Origin: Phenylobacterium haematophilum
GTDB lineage: Bacteria > Pseudomonadota > Alphaproteobacteria > Caulobacterales > Caulobacteraceae
Reading direction: 5' to 3'
Assembly (NCBI RefSeq): GCF_014196295.1
Contig: NZ_JACIDK010000001.1
Location: 352,785 to 416,784 of the forward strand
DNA length: 64,000 nt
The notes beneath the pieces were generated by a model, which searched no databases, had not been told where the DNA came from, and saw nothing but the letters and a program-made list of their open reading frames with translations. The number at the start of each line of letters is the position of its first letter. The first letter of the stretch is position 1. Both the position numbers and the translations under genes were made by a program. Positions 24,267 through 35,010 of this stretch are shown piece after piece.

Positions 24267-26560
24267 TGCCCCAGCTTCTAATTGAACTGTTCTCCGAAGA
24301 GATTCCCGCGCGCATGCAGGTTCAGGCCGCGCGCGACCTCGACCGCATGTTCCGCGAGCGGCTGGCCGAGCAGGGCCTGCTGCCGGAAGGCCTGAAGACC
24401 TTCTCCGGTCCGCGTCGACTGACCCTGGTGGCCGAAGGCCTGCCGGAAGCTCAGGGCGACCGCCATGAGGAGCGCAAGGGCCCGCGCGTCGGCTCGCCCG
24501 ACGCCGCCATCGACGGCTTCCTGCGATCGACCGGCCTGACCCGCGACCAACTCACGGACAAGGACGGCGTCTGGTTCGCCCACATCCATCGCAAGGGCCG
24601 CCCGACCGCCGAGATCGTCGCCGAGATCCTCGATCACGTGATCCGCAACTTCCCGTGGCCGAAGTCGATGACCTGGGGCCGCGGCACGCTGCGCTGGGTT
24701 CGGCCGCTGAAGCGCATCGTCTTCCTGTTCGATGGCGCGGTCGTGCCGTTTAACGTCGACGGGATCGAGTCCGGCGACGTCACCGAGGGCCATCGCTTCA
24801 TGGGCTCTGGCAAGCCCTTCAAGGTGAAGGACTTCGACAGCTACCGCGACAAGCTGGCCGCGCACTTCGTGATCCTCGATCCCGAGGAGCGCAAGGACCG
24901 CATCATGGACGGCGCGCGCACCCTTTGCTTCGCGCGCAACCTCGAGTTGGTCGACGACGACGGCCTGCTGGACGAGGTCGCGGGCCTGGCCGAGTGGCCC
25001 ACCCCGGTGCTCGGCGACATGGACCCGGCCTTCCTGGACCTGCCGCCGGAGGTGATCCGCACCTCGATGCGCACCCACCAGAAGTACTTCGCCGTCTCCG
25101 ATCCCAGCCGCGGCGACGGCAACGGCGGGCGCAAGCTGGCCCCGAACTTCCTGACCGTCGCTAACATCGAGGCGGCCGACGGCGGCAAGGAAATCGCCCG
25201 CGGCAACGCCAAGGTGCTGTCGGCGCGCCTGAACGACGCCCGCTTCTTCTGGGACGAGGACCGCAAGGTCACCCTGGAAGAGCGCCTCACCAAGCTGTCC
25301 GGCGTCACCTTTCACGCCAAGCTCGGCACCCTGGCCGAACGCGTCGAGCGCCTGGAGCTGCTGGCCAAGGCCATCGCCCCGCGCGTCGGCGCCGATGTCG
25401 CCAAGGCCGTGCTGGCCGCACGCCTGTCGAAGGCCGACCTCGCCACCGGCATGGTCGGCGAGTTCCCCGAGCTGCAGGGCTTGATGGGCGGCTACTACGC
25501 CCGTGAGGAAAAGATCAGCCCGGTCGTCGCCGACGCCATCCGTGACCACTACCGTCCGGTCGGCGCCAAGGACGAGGCGCCGGACACTCCGGTGACCATG
25601 GCCGTGGCCATCGCCGAGAAGCTCGACACCCTGGTCGCCTTCTTCGCCATCGATGAAAAGCCGACTGGCTCGCGCGACCCTTACGCCCTGCGCCGCGCCG
25701 CGCTGGGCATCATCCGAATCCTGCTGGGCTCCGAGGCCCGCGCCCCGGTGCGCGAGCTCGTGGCCGACTGGTACAGGTCGCTGCGCTGCTACGTCGATCC
25801 GGGCCGCGCGCTCTACGTCTCGACCCGCCGCACGACCGGCTATCTCGGCCCGGCCTACCGCTCGCCGTCGGAAGTCTTCGAGACCTATGTCGAGGAATTC
25901 GAGAACGCGTTGCTCGAAGGCGTCCCCTATGTCGTGTCGACGACCGAGGATTTCGACATCCGCTTCGACCGTTCTGCGCCGGCCGGCGATCCGCCGGAGG
26001 GCGAGGTCCAATATCAGTTCCGCCCCTATGGCGTGGTCGCCGACGAGGTCCTCGGCTTCCTGGCCGATCGCCTGAAGGTCGCGCTGCGCGACCAGGGCAA
26101 GCGCCACGACCTCGTGGACGCGGTGTTCGCCCTCGGCGACGACGATCTGGTGCGCATCGTCGCCCGGGTCGAGGCTCTCGACCACTTCCTCACCGGCGCC
26201 GACGGCCAGAACCTGCTGGCCGGCTACAAGCGCGCCGGCAACATCCTCAAGGCCGAGGAGAAGAAGGGCGAGCTTCCGGCTGGCCCTGCGGTCGGCATGC
26301 CGGGCGCGCCGAAGGAGGAGGGGGCGCTGATCGCGGCTCTCCAGGCCGCCGAACCGGCTGTGGCGCAGGCTTTGCAGCAGGAAGACTTCGCCGACGCGAT
26401 GCGTGCCCTGTCGGGACTGCGCGCGCCGGTCGACGCCTTCTTCGAGGCGGTTCTAGTGAATTCTGAAAACGCGGCGGAACGCGAGAACCGCCTGCGTCTT
26501 CTCGTGCAGGTTCGCGACCTCATGGAGCGGGTCGCGGACTTTTCACAAGTGACGGGCTAA
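24266..26560 (+). CDS. glyS: Glycyl-tRNA synthetase beta subunit
   Basis: The 764-residue subunit binds tRNA-Gly and carries the HD-like and anticodon-binding regions. It starts PQLLIELFSEEIPARMQVQA. FPWPKSMTWG, FRTxQKYF-type text (MRTHQKYFAV) and GSRDPYALRRAALG are present. It is about 75 residues longer than E. coli GlyS (689). The extra sequence lies after ALGIIRILLGSE (about residues 505-580) and includes YVSTRRTTGYLGPAYRSPSE. The C-terminal anticodon domain ends NRLRLLVQVRDLMERVADFS. It is coupled to the upstream lipoprotein gene by a 1-bp overlap, and ppdK follows 13 bp later. Confidence 0.96.
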   Translation: MPQLLIELFSEEIPARMQVQAARDLDRMFRERLAEQGLLPEGLKTFSGPRRLTLVAEGLPEAQGDRHEERKGPRVGSPDAAIDGFLRSTGLTRDQLTDKDGVWFAHIHRKGRPTAEIVAEILDHVIRNFPWPKSMTWGRGTLRWVRPLKRIVFLFDGAVVPFNVDGIESGDVTEGHRFMGSGKPFKVKDFDSYRDKLAAHFVILDPEERKDRIMDGARTLCFARNLELVDDDGLLDEVAGLAEWPTPVLGDMDPAFLDLPPEVIRTSMRTHQKYFAVSDPSRGDGNGGRKLAPNFLTVANIEAADGGKEIARGNAKVLSARLNDARFFWDEDRKVTLEERLTKLSGVTFHAKLGTLAERVERLELLAKAIAPRVGADVAKAVLAARLSKADLATGMVGEFPELQGLMGGYYAREEKISPVVADAIRDHYRPVGAKDEAPDTPVTMAVAIAEKLDTLVAFFAIDEKPTGSRDPYALRRAALGIIRILLGSEARAPVRELVADWYRSLRCYVDPGRALYVSTRRTTGYLGPAYRSPSEVFETYVEEFENALLEGVPYVVSTTEDFDIRFDRSAPAGDPPEGEVQYQFRPYGVVADEVLGFLADRLKVALRDQGKRHDLVDAVFALGDDDLVRIVARVEALDHFLTGADGQNLLAGYKRAGNILKAEEKKGELPAGPAVGMPGAPKEEGALIAALQAAEPAVAQALQQEDFADAMRALSGLRAPVDAFFEAVLVNSENAAERENRLRLLVQVRDLMERVADFSQVTG

Positions 26561-26573
26561 GGAGGCCTTAGGA

Positions 26574-29270
<2,697 letters not shown>

Positions 29271-29277
29271 GCGCTAG

Positions 29278-29303
29278 CAGGCGCGCGTTCCGGCGCGCGC
29301 CTG
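29278..29303 (+). terminator. GC hairpin after ppdK
   Basis: CAGGCGCGCG (29278-29287) pairs perfectly with CGCGCGCCTG (29294-29303) around TTCCGG. It begins 7 nt after the stop codon. It lacks a T-run, so it may stabilise the mRNA end rather than terminate alone. Confidence 0.6.
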
Positions 29304-29348
29304 TCAGTCTCGACCACCGGGCCTTCGGAGCCGGTGACAGCCCACGAA

Positions 29349-29379
29349 AAAGGCCGCGCGGATCGCGCGGCCTTTCTTG
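29349..29379. terminator. Bidirectional terminator between ppdK and the PEP-CTERM gene
   Basis: AAAGGCCGCGCG (29349-29360) pairs with CGCGCGGCCTTT (29364-29375) around GAT, flanked by an A-run on the left and TCTTGT on the right. It lies in the convergent gap and can serve both strands. Confidence 0.8.
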
Positions 29380-29401
29380 TCTTGCGGCTCGGTCAGGCGA
29401 G

Positions 29402-30268
29402 CTAGGCGGTCTTGGCGTTGGCCCGCTCGGCGGCCCGCGAGCGGCGCACCATGCTGCCCAAGCCGAAGAACCCGACGATCATCATCAGCCAAGTACCGGG
29501 CTCGGGGACCGGGCTGGTGGGCGGATTTCCGCCGCCAGGCGGATTTCCACCGCCGGGCGGGTTGCCGCCGCCAGGAGGGTTGCCGCCGGGCGGGGTGAGC
29601 GGAGGCTCGCCGCCGCCAGGCGGGTTGGTGCCGGGCGGGTCGCCGCCGCCGGGAGGTGTCGAAGGATCGCCGCCGCCGGGCGGATTGGTGCCGGGCGGGT
29701 CGCCGCCGCCGGGAGGCGTCGAAGGATCGCCGCCGCCGGGCGGATTGCCGCCGCCGCCGCCGCCACCGCCGCGCGGACCGAAGAAGGTCGGCAGTCCGCC
29801 GCCGGGGCCGCCCACGGGCAGCGAGGCGAGGGTCATCGGCGGCGAGGCGTCGGCCGCGTCGGCCGGCGGTCCGGCGACTTCGTCCAGCAGGCGCTGGGCG
29901 GGCGGACGCGCTTCAGGCGGCAGGGCCGCCATGATCGACGGCTTGGTGTCGCACTCGGTCGAGGGCGCCGCCAGCGCGGCGTCGGTACGCATCGCGTAGG
30001 ACGATTCCGGCAGCTTCTTCATCGGGGCGGCCGGCTTGGCTGCGGCCACTGTGGTGCGCGGCTTGGTCGACGGCTTGCGCGCCTGGGCGCTCGCGGCGGG
30101 CTTGGCCTTCGCAGGCTTCACCGCGCGGTGCGGCGCAGCGGCCTTGGGCGCCACGGGCTTGGCGACGGCCGGTCGCGAGACCTTGATGAAGCAGTCTTCG
30201 GCAGCGGCAGGTGCGGCGGCCGCCGTACTCAGTATCGCACCCATGACGACATATTTGGCGACAGCCAT
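29402..30268 (-). CDS. PEP-CTERM sorting-domain protein with Gly/Pro repeat stalk
   Basis: The 288-residue exported protein has a signal peptide (to AAAAPAAAED, about 25), an Ala/Lys/Pro-rich basic region (about 35-85) and a middle part of no known fold. A long Gly/Pro/Asn/Asp repeat region (about 165-255) follows. The tail reads PVPEPGTWLMMIVGFFGLG then RRSR, which is a PEP-CTERM signal: the PEP motif, one hydrophobic helix and a basic end. Such tails are cut and attached by exosortase systems. No exosortase gene is in the window. The repeats arise from 60-bp and 18-bp DNA tandem repeats. The gene stands alone and ends at a bidirectional terminator. Confidence 0.85.
   Translation of the reverse strand: MAVAKYVVMGAILSTAAAAPAAAEDCFIKVSRPAVAKPVAPKAAAPHRAVKPAKAKPAASAQARKPSTKPRTTVAAAKPAAPMKKLPESSYAMRTDAALAAPSTECDTKPSIMAALPPEARPPAQRLLDEVAGPPADAADASPPMTLASLPVGGPGGGLPTFFGPRGGGGGGGGNPPGGGDPSTPPGGGDPPGTNPPGGGDPSTPPGGGDPPGTNPPGGGEPPLTPPGGNPPGGGNPPGGGNPPGGGNPPTSPVPEPGTWLMMIVGFFGLGSMVRRSRAAERANAKTA
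29521..29580. repeat. Short 15-18-bp tandem repeats in the PEP-CTERM gene
   Basis: Imperfect copies of an 18-bp unit coding for the hexapeptide NPPGGG lie on the minus strand. This is the region next to the sorting domain. Units differ mostly at third codon positions. Confidence 0.8.
29625..29744. repeat. 60-bp tandem repeat, two copies, in the PEP-CTERM gene
   Basis: Copies at 29625-29684 and 29685-29744 differ at one base (T versus C in the middle of the unit). Each encodes 20 residues of the GTNPPGGGDPSTPP type. The repeat is in frame, so copy-number change would alter stalk length without a frameshift. Confidence 0.9.
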
Positions 30269-30532
30269 GTCGTTCCCCCCAGACTAACGAGCGCTCGACG
30301 CTTCGCGACGCCGCTCAAAGGAGGCGCTTTCGCGCCGGGCCCGCCACCATTCAAAGGCGAGCGTTTCAATGTCGATCATATAGTACAGCCGCGCTCAGGG
30401 AAACGCGCGTAATCAATTGTAAAGCACGCTAACCCTTTGGCGTTGCACGATTGCTACGCCTCGGACGAAGATTAAACTTCGCCCGTTAGGAGAAAAGGCG
30501 TGACGAGATGCTGGACTGATTCGGTCCACCGA
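30269..30532. other. Intergenic region between PEP-CTERM and CAP-domain genes
   Basis: This 264-bp stretch is upstream of the PEP-CTERM gene (minus strand) and downstream of the CAP-domain gene (minus strand). It contains an A/T-richer part (30370-30490) that probably holds the PEP-CTERM promoter. I found no clear consensus boxes, open frame or RNA structure. Confidence 0.5.
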
Positions 30533-31189
30533 CTATTCGTCGGCCGGGCGAACCTTGTCGAGTTGGGCCGTGATAATGCGCGGCGAGGGGGCGGCGCTGA
30601 AGTCCATCACGCACATGGTTGAGTAATCGCGATGCGGGCCGCAACTGACGCCCACGACCTTGAAGGCCCCGTTGAACATGTTGGTGCGGTGACCGCGGTC
30701 GGGAACGCCGCTGTCGATGATCAAGGCGCGCACGACGTCCTCAGGCGAGGGCGGACCATAGGCGATGTTTTCTGCGGACAGGGCCGCCGCGGCGCCGTGC
30801 CGGCGCACTCGGTCGTAGAACCGCTCGCCGTTCGCGCTCGCGTGGCCGATATGGCCGGATGGGCCTTGCATGGAGACATGCTCGAGCGCCGCCGAGGTCA
30901 GCATGTCATCGGGGCGCAGCGGCGACAGCGGCCGTTGACGCTTGAGAAACTCGACCGCTTCGATGTAGGCCGCGTGATCGGCGGGCTCGCCGGCGTCGAT
31001 CAGCGCCTGTTCCCAGCGGGTGACCGGTTCACGCTCCAGACGCCGGGCGTATTCCTGGGGATAGGCGCGGGCGAAGTTGATCTCGGCCAGGATCGCGTCT
31101 TCCATCGGCCCGGCGCTCGCCAGGGTCGGGGCGCACAGGGCGGTCCCGAGTGCGGCGGCAAGGACGTGATGTAGGAAGCGCAGTTTCAA
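30533..31189 (-). CDS. Secreted CAP/SCP-domain protein
   Basis: The 218-residue protein has a signal peptide (MKLRFLHHVLAAALGTALCA to LASA, about 26). A CAP domain of the bacterial YkwD/SCP type follows: ILAEINFARAYPQEYA, then LTSAALEHVSMQGPSGHIGH, then SAENIAYG and GHRTNMFNGAFKVVGVSC. The CAP-site histidines (GHIGH, GHRTN) and glutamate (SAEN) are kept. The biochemical role of bacterial CAP proteins is mostly unknown. The start codon is TTG at 31189; no other in-frame start gives a signal peptide. The gene is divergent from the DsbA-like lipoprotein gene across an A/T-rich 154-bp region. Confidence 0.88.
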   Translation of the reverse strand: MKLRFLHHVLAAALGTALCAPTLASAGPMEDAILAEINFARAYPQEYARRLEREPVTRWEQALIDAGEPADHAAYIEAVEFLKRQRPLSPLRPDDMLTSAALEHVSMQGPSGHIGHASANGERFYDRVRRHGAAAALSAENIAYGPPSPEDVVRALIIDSGVPDRGHRTNMFNGAFKVVGVSCGPHRDYSTMCVMDFSAAPSPRIITAQLDKVRPADE

Positions 31190-31343
31190 CTGTTTCGCCC
31201 ATCAATTTCCTGGGCGAAGACTGCAGTATCGCGATGTATTTCAATTTAAGAGTAATGGTTACAATCCTGGTTACCTTAACGCGAAGTCAATATCCGGCGC
31301 GGCCTGACAGCGGGTGTCAGTGCCTATTCGAGGGGCGGGCGTG

Positions 31344-32102
31344 GTGAGATTGAAACCCCTGATGGCAGGCCTGGGCCTTCTTGCCCTGGCTGCCTGCGAA
31401 GCGCCCCAGAAGGGCGCCGTACGGAACGACGCCGCGTTCGAGCGCGAGCTGCGCGCCTATCTGCTCGAACACCCCGAGGTGATCCGCGAGGCGGCCGCCA
31501 AGCTGCAGGCGAAGAAGGCGGCTGAGGCCCGCGCCGTGCTGGCGCAGGCGAAGTCCGCGCTAGAACGCGACCCGCGCGACTTCGTCGCCAATCCGGGCGG
31601 CCGGGTGACGGTCGTGCAGTTCTTCGACTATCGCTGTCCCTACAGCCGCGCCGTTGCGCCCGACGTCGACCGCCTGATCGCCGCCAATCGCGACGTCCGC
31701 TTCGTCTTCAAGCAGTACCCGGTGTTCGGCAGCGCCTCGGACTACGCGGCCCGCGTAGCCCTGACGCCCCAGGGCAAGGCGAGGGGCTTGGCGCTGCACC
31801 GCGCCCTGATGGCGCAGAAGGATCTCAACGTCGTGCGCACCGATCGCATTCTGAGCCAGCAGGGCCTGAAACCGCGCGAGGTCGACGCCGCCGCCCGCGA
31901 TCCGGCCCTGGCCGAGCAGATCGCCGACACCCGCGAACTGGCGTTGAAGCTCGATCTGAAGGGCACCCCGACCTTCGTCGTCGCCGGCGAAATCATCCCG
32001 GGCGCCGACATCGTGCGGCTGGAGGCCGCCATCGCCCGGGCCCGCGCTTCGAACCTGTCCAGCGTCGGCGAAGCCCTGACCCGCAACCCGTTCGGACACT
32101 GA
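31344..32102 (+). CDS. DsbA-family thioredoxin-fold lipoprotein with CPYS site
   Basis: The 252-residue protein has a lipoprotein signal (MRLKPLMAGLGLLALAAC, lipid cysteine at 18). An amphipathic N-terminal helical region (FERELRAYLLEHPEVIREAA) is followed by a DsbA fold: VTVVQFFDYRCPYSRAVAPD, with Cys98 and Ser101, FVFKQYPVFGSAS and the cis-proline loop KGTPTFVVAG. Family members normally have CXXC; here the second cysteine is serine, so it cannot form the intramolecular disulfide. It may be a mono-thiol reductase or isomerase, or a chaperone. The GTG at 31344, eight bases after GAGGGG, is used; a GTG at 31314 would extend the protein by 10 residues. Confidence 0.87.
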   Translation: MRLKPLMAGLGLLALAACEAPQKGAVRNDAAFERELRAYLLEHPEVIREAAAKLQAKKAAEARAVLAQAKSALERDPRDFVANPGGRVTVVQFFDYRCPYSRAVAPDVDRLIAANRDVRFVFKQYPVFGSASDYAARVALTPQGKARGLALHRALMAQKDLNVVRTDRILSQQGLKPREVDAAARDPALAEQIADTRELALKLDLKGTPTFVVAGEIIPGADIVRLEAAIARARASNLSSVGEALTRNPFGH

Positions 32103-32208
32103 CCTGCGTGGGACGCCCTTGGCGGAGCGCTCGCCATGCCCCACCTTTGCACCCGACATGCCGCAATCTGGCGGGCGTCTCGCTCGCCCGCCCGCCTGGA
32201 GCCCGCTG

Positions 32209-33075
32209 ATGACCGACTACACTCCGCCGAAGGTCTGGACTTGGAACAAGGAAAACGGCGGGCGCTTCGCCAACATCAACCGCCCGATCGCCGGGCCGAC
32301 CCATGACAAGGAACTGCCGGTCGGCCGCCATCCGCTGCAGCTCTACTCCCTGGCCACGCCCAACGGGATCAAGGCCACGGTGATGCTTGAGGAGCTGCTG
32401 GCCCTCGGGCATACGGGCGCCGAGTACGACGCCTGGCTGATCAATATCGGAACCGGCGACCAGTTCAGCAGCGGCTTCGTCGACATCAATCCGAACTCCA
32501 AGATCCCGGCGCTGCTCGACCGCAGCGGCCCGACCCCGATCCGGGTGTTCGAGTCGGGCGCCATCCTGGTGCATCTGGCCGAGAAGTTCGGCGCCCTGCT
32601 GCCCACCGATCCGGCCAAGCGAGCCGAGGCGTTTTCCTGGCTGTTCTGGCAGATGGGCAGCGCGCCCTACCTCGGCGGCGGCTTCGGCCACTTCTACGCC
32701 TACGCCCCGACCAAGATCGAATACGCGATCGACCGCTTCGCCATGGAGACCAAGCGTCAGCTCGACGTGCTCGATCGCCGGCTGGCCGAAAGCGAGTACC
32801 TCGGCGGCGACGAGTACACGATCGCCGATATCGCGGTCTGGCCCTGGTACGGGGGCCTGGCCAAGGGCGTGCTCTACGAGGCTGGCGAGTTCCTGGCCGT
32901 GCACGAATACAAGAACGTCCAGCGCTGGGCCGACCAGATCGCCGAGCGGCCGGCCGTCCAGCGCGGGCGCATGGTCAACCGCACCTGGGGCGAACCCTCG
33001 ACCCAGCTCTGGGAGCGGCACGAGGCCAGCGATTTCGACACCAAGACCCAGGACAAGCTGCAAGCGGCGAAGTAG
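32209..33075 (+). CDS. yghU: Glutathione S-transferase, YghU type
   Basis: The 288-residue protein has the YghU/Nu-class N-terminal extension (KVWTWNKENGGRFANINRPI) before the thioredoxin-like domain (LPVGRHPLQLYSLATPNGIK). NPNSKIPALLD and FESGAILVHLAEKFG bind glutathione in the family, and the helical C-terminal domain contains YTIADIAVWPWYGG. E. coli YghU has disulfide-bond reductase activity with two bound glutathiones. The ATG at 32209 is used; the frame is open upstream but the conserved N-terminus starts here. The Nudix gene follows by 8 bp, so they are probably cotranscribed. Confidence 0.93.
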   Translation: MTDYTPPKVWTWNKENGGRFANINRPIAGPTHDKELPVGRHPLQLYSLATPNGIKATVMLEELLALGHTGAEYDAWLINIGTGDQFSSGFVDINPNSKIPALLDRSGPTPIRVFESGAILVHLAEKFGALLPTDPAKRAEAFSWLFWQMGSAPYLGGGFGHFYAYAPTKIEYAIDRFAMETKRQLDVLDRRLAESEYLGGDEYTIADIAVWPWYGGLAKGVLYEAGEFLAVHEYKNVQRWADQIAERPAVQRGRMVNRTWGEPSTQLWERHEASDFDTKTQDKLQAAK

Positions 33076-33083
33076 GGCAGGGC

Positions 33084-33710
33084 ATGAGCTATCCGTTCAC
33101 GCCCGCGTTCCGCGCCGAACTGACCGCCCGCTGCCAGGCGTTCCCGCGGCTGGCCTATGAGGGGCCCCAGCTCAAGCACGCGGCGGTGGCCATCACTCTG
33201 GTGGACGCCGGCGACGGCTCGGGCGAGACGGCCTTTCTGCTGACCCGCCGCTCGGCGAGCCTGCGCGCCCACGCCGGTCAGTGGGCGCTGCCGGGCGGGC
33301 GCTGCGACGATGGCGAGACCTTGCAGCAGGCGGCCCTGCGCGAACTGCACGAGGAACTGGGCCTGCACTTGCCGCCGTCGAGCATCCTTGGCGTGCTTGA
33401 CGACTACGCCAGCCGTTCGGGCTACGCCATCGCCCCAGTCGTCACATGGTTGGACGACGCCAGCGCCCTGGCGCCCAATCCGGACGAGGTGGCGTCGGTC
33501 CACCGCTTCCGGCTCGATCAGATCGCCGGCGACGACGCGGTGGCCTTCGAATCCATTCCGGAGAGCGAGCGGCCGCTGATCCGCCTGAACCTCGGCGAGC
33601 ACCACATCCACGCCCCGACCGCCGCCCTGATCTATCAGTTGCGCGAGATCGTCGCCGGCCGGGTCACCCGCGTCGCCGATCTCGACCAGCCGGTGTTCGC
33701 CTGGCGCTAG
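33084..33710 (+). CDS. Nudix hydrolase, CoA pyrophosphatase type
   Basis: The 208-residue protein has a complete Nudix box GX5EX7REUXEEXGU, reading GRCDDGETLQQAALRELHEE then LGL (about 72-94). The preceding LLTRRSASLRAHAGQWALPG matches the NuCoA/NUDT7-like group (LTxRS...H.GQ..PGG). It probably hydrolyses CoA or similar dinucleotides at the pyrophosphate. It follows the GST gene by 8 bp on the same strand and nearly abuts the convergent TetR gene (3 bp). Confidence 0.9.
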   Translation: MSYPFTPAFRAELTARCQAFPRLAYEGPQLKHAAVAITLVDAGDGSGETAFLLTRRSASLRAHAGQWALPGGRCDDGETLQQAALRELHEELGLHLPPSSILGVLDDYASRSGYAIAPVVTWLDDASALAPNPDEVASVHRFRLDQIAGDDAVAFESIPESERPLIRLNLGEHHIHAPTAALIYQLREIVAGRVTRVADLDQPVFAWR

Positions 33711-33713
33711 GGC

Positions 33714-34286
33714 CTATGCGATCAGGGTGTTGAACACCGCCGTGACGCGCTCGACGAACACCTCGCGCTCGCGGCCTTCCAGCGCCTCGCCGCGGATCAG
33801 CCGCTCGACCAGGAAGCCGATATAGACCCCGGCCAGCACCCGGGCGCGGGCCTCGGCGTCCGCTCCGCCCATCCAGTTGCGGATCGGGACCAACAGGCGC
33901 TCCTGCACCAGGGTGTTCAGCAACGGCGCCGTCGCCGGCGAGGTCGCCGCCCGCAGCAGGAACTGGAACCGCTGCGTTCGAGCTTCGTCGGCGTGCGGCG
34001 TTCCGGCCAGCATCACCGCCATCTCCCCGGCGAAGGCGGTCCGGTCCCAATCCAGCTGCTCGTTGGCACGGAATGAGTCCTTCAGCGCCTCGACGAACAG
34101 CGCCTCCTTGCCGCCGAAGTAGCGCTTGACCAGCGCGACGTCCGCACCCGCCTCGCCGGCGATGTCGCGCAGTGTGCAGTCATATCCGACCCGGGCGAAC
34201 TGCTTCTTCGCCGCCTTCAGGATGGCCGCGCGGGTGGCCTCGGCGTCGCGCCGACGGGGGGCTGGGCGAACAAGCGTCTCTGTCAT
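33714..34286 (-). CDS. TetR/AcrR family transcriptional regulator
   Basis: The 190-residue protein has an N-terminal TetR HTH: ATRAAILKAAKKQFARVGYD, CTLRDIAGEAGADVALVKRYFGGKEALF (residues about 14-60). A variable helical ligand-binding domain follows. The ligand is unknown. A perfect 16-bp palindrome (34891-34906) overlaps the CYP153 promoter 0.6 kb away, beyond the VOC gene, and is a plausible target for this regulator. No palindrome is obvious in the 46-bp gap directly upstream of this gene, so it may be cotranscribed with the VOC gene. Confidence 0.92.
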   Translation of the reverse strand: MTETLVRPAPRRRDAEATRAAILKAAKKQFARVGYDCTLRDIAGEAGADVALVKRYFGGKEALFVEALKDSFRANEQLDWDRTAFAGEMAVMLAGTPHADEARTQRFQFLLRAATSPATAPLLNTLVQERLLVPIRNWMGGADAEARARVLAGVYIGFLVERLIRGEALEGREREVFVERVTAVFNTLIA

Positions 34287-34332
34287 CGCCCCTGGTGTAC
34301 ACGACCCCGGCGGGGCGGTCAGGTCCCTCGCG

Positions 34333-34806
34333 TCAGCCGCGGCGGGCCGCGTCGATGGCGGCCACGTCGATCTTGCCCATGGTCATCATCGCATCGAAGG
34401 CCCGCTTGGCCTCCGCGCCGCCGGCCGCCATCGCCTCGGTCAGGGTGCGCGGTGTGATCTGCCAGGAGACGCCCCAGCGATCCTTGCACCAGCCGCAGGC
34501 GCTCTCGGTCCCGCCGTTGCCGACGATGGCGTTCCAGTAGCGGTCGGTCTCTTCCTGGTCGTCGGTGGCGATCTGGAACGAGAACGCTTCATCCTGCTTG
34601 AAGGCCGGGCCGCCGTTCAGGCCGATGCAGGCGACGCCCGCCACCGTGAACTCGACGGTCAGCACGTCGCCTTCCTTGCCTGACGGGTAATCGCCGGGCG
34701 CGCGGCGCACCGCGGTCACCTCGCTGTCGGGAAAGGTCTGCGCATAAAAGCGGGCGGCGGCTTCGGCGTCGCTGTCGTACCAGATGCAGATCGTGTTCTT
34801 GGCCAT
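34333..34806 (-). CDS. VOC-superfamily (PhnB/glyoxalase-like) protein
   Basis: The 157-residue protein has the paired beta-alpha-beta-beta-beta fold of the PhnB/3-demethylubiquinone methyltransferase-like VOC group: ICIWYDSDAEAAARFYAQTF, CIGLNGGPAFKQDEAFSFQI, CGWCKDRWGVSWQI. Activity is unknown. It lies on the same strand as, and 46 bp upstream of, the TetR gene, so both may form one unit. The divergent promoter region contains the GTCAACCGCGGTTGAC palindrome. Confidence 0.85.
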   Translation of the reverse strand: MAKNTICIWYDSDAEAAARFYAQTFPDSEVTAVRRAPGDYPSGKEGDVLTVEFTVAGVACIGLNGGPAFKQDEAFSFQIATDDQEETDRYWNAIVGNGGTESACGWCKDRWGVSWQITPRTLTEAMAAGGAEAKRAFDAMMTMGKIDVAAIDAARRG

Positions 34807-34890
34807 GGCGTTCCCATACGGTCGCGTTCCCGGGTTGCGCTGATAACGTCGCTGGACGCGCTACGTTCGGCAAGGGCGCCCGATCGATAA

Positions 34891-34929
34891 GTCAACCGCG
34901 GTTGACATGGCCCCGGACTGCGCTCAACC
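34891..34929 (+). promoter_or_regulatory. CYP153 promoter overlapped by a 16-bp perfect palindrome
   Basis: GTCAACCGCGGTTGAC (34891-34906) is a perfect palindrome. Its right half contains a -35-like TTGACAT (34902-34908). After 13 nt comes GCTCAACC (34922-34929), six of eight matches to the Caulobacter -10 GCTANAWC. A TetR dimer bound here would block the -35. Transcription would start about 75 nt before the CYP153 ATG. Confidence 0.6.
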
Positions 34930-35010
34930 TCCCTTTAAGTCCGCGCGTCCGGCGGGCGATGGCTGCCGGGCGAAATCAAAAGATGGCGGGCGCGACCTGG
35001 GAAGGAAGCC

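Noticed and set aside
29521..29750. CRISPR array reading of the repeats
   Set aside because: The repeats are directly adjacent, in frame and encode Gly/Pro peptide units; no spacers are present.
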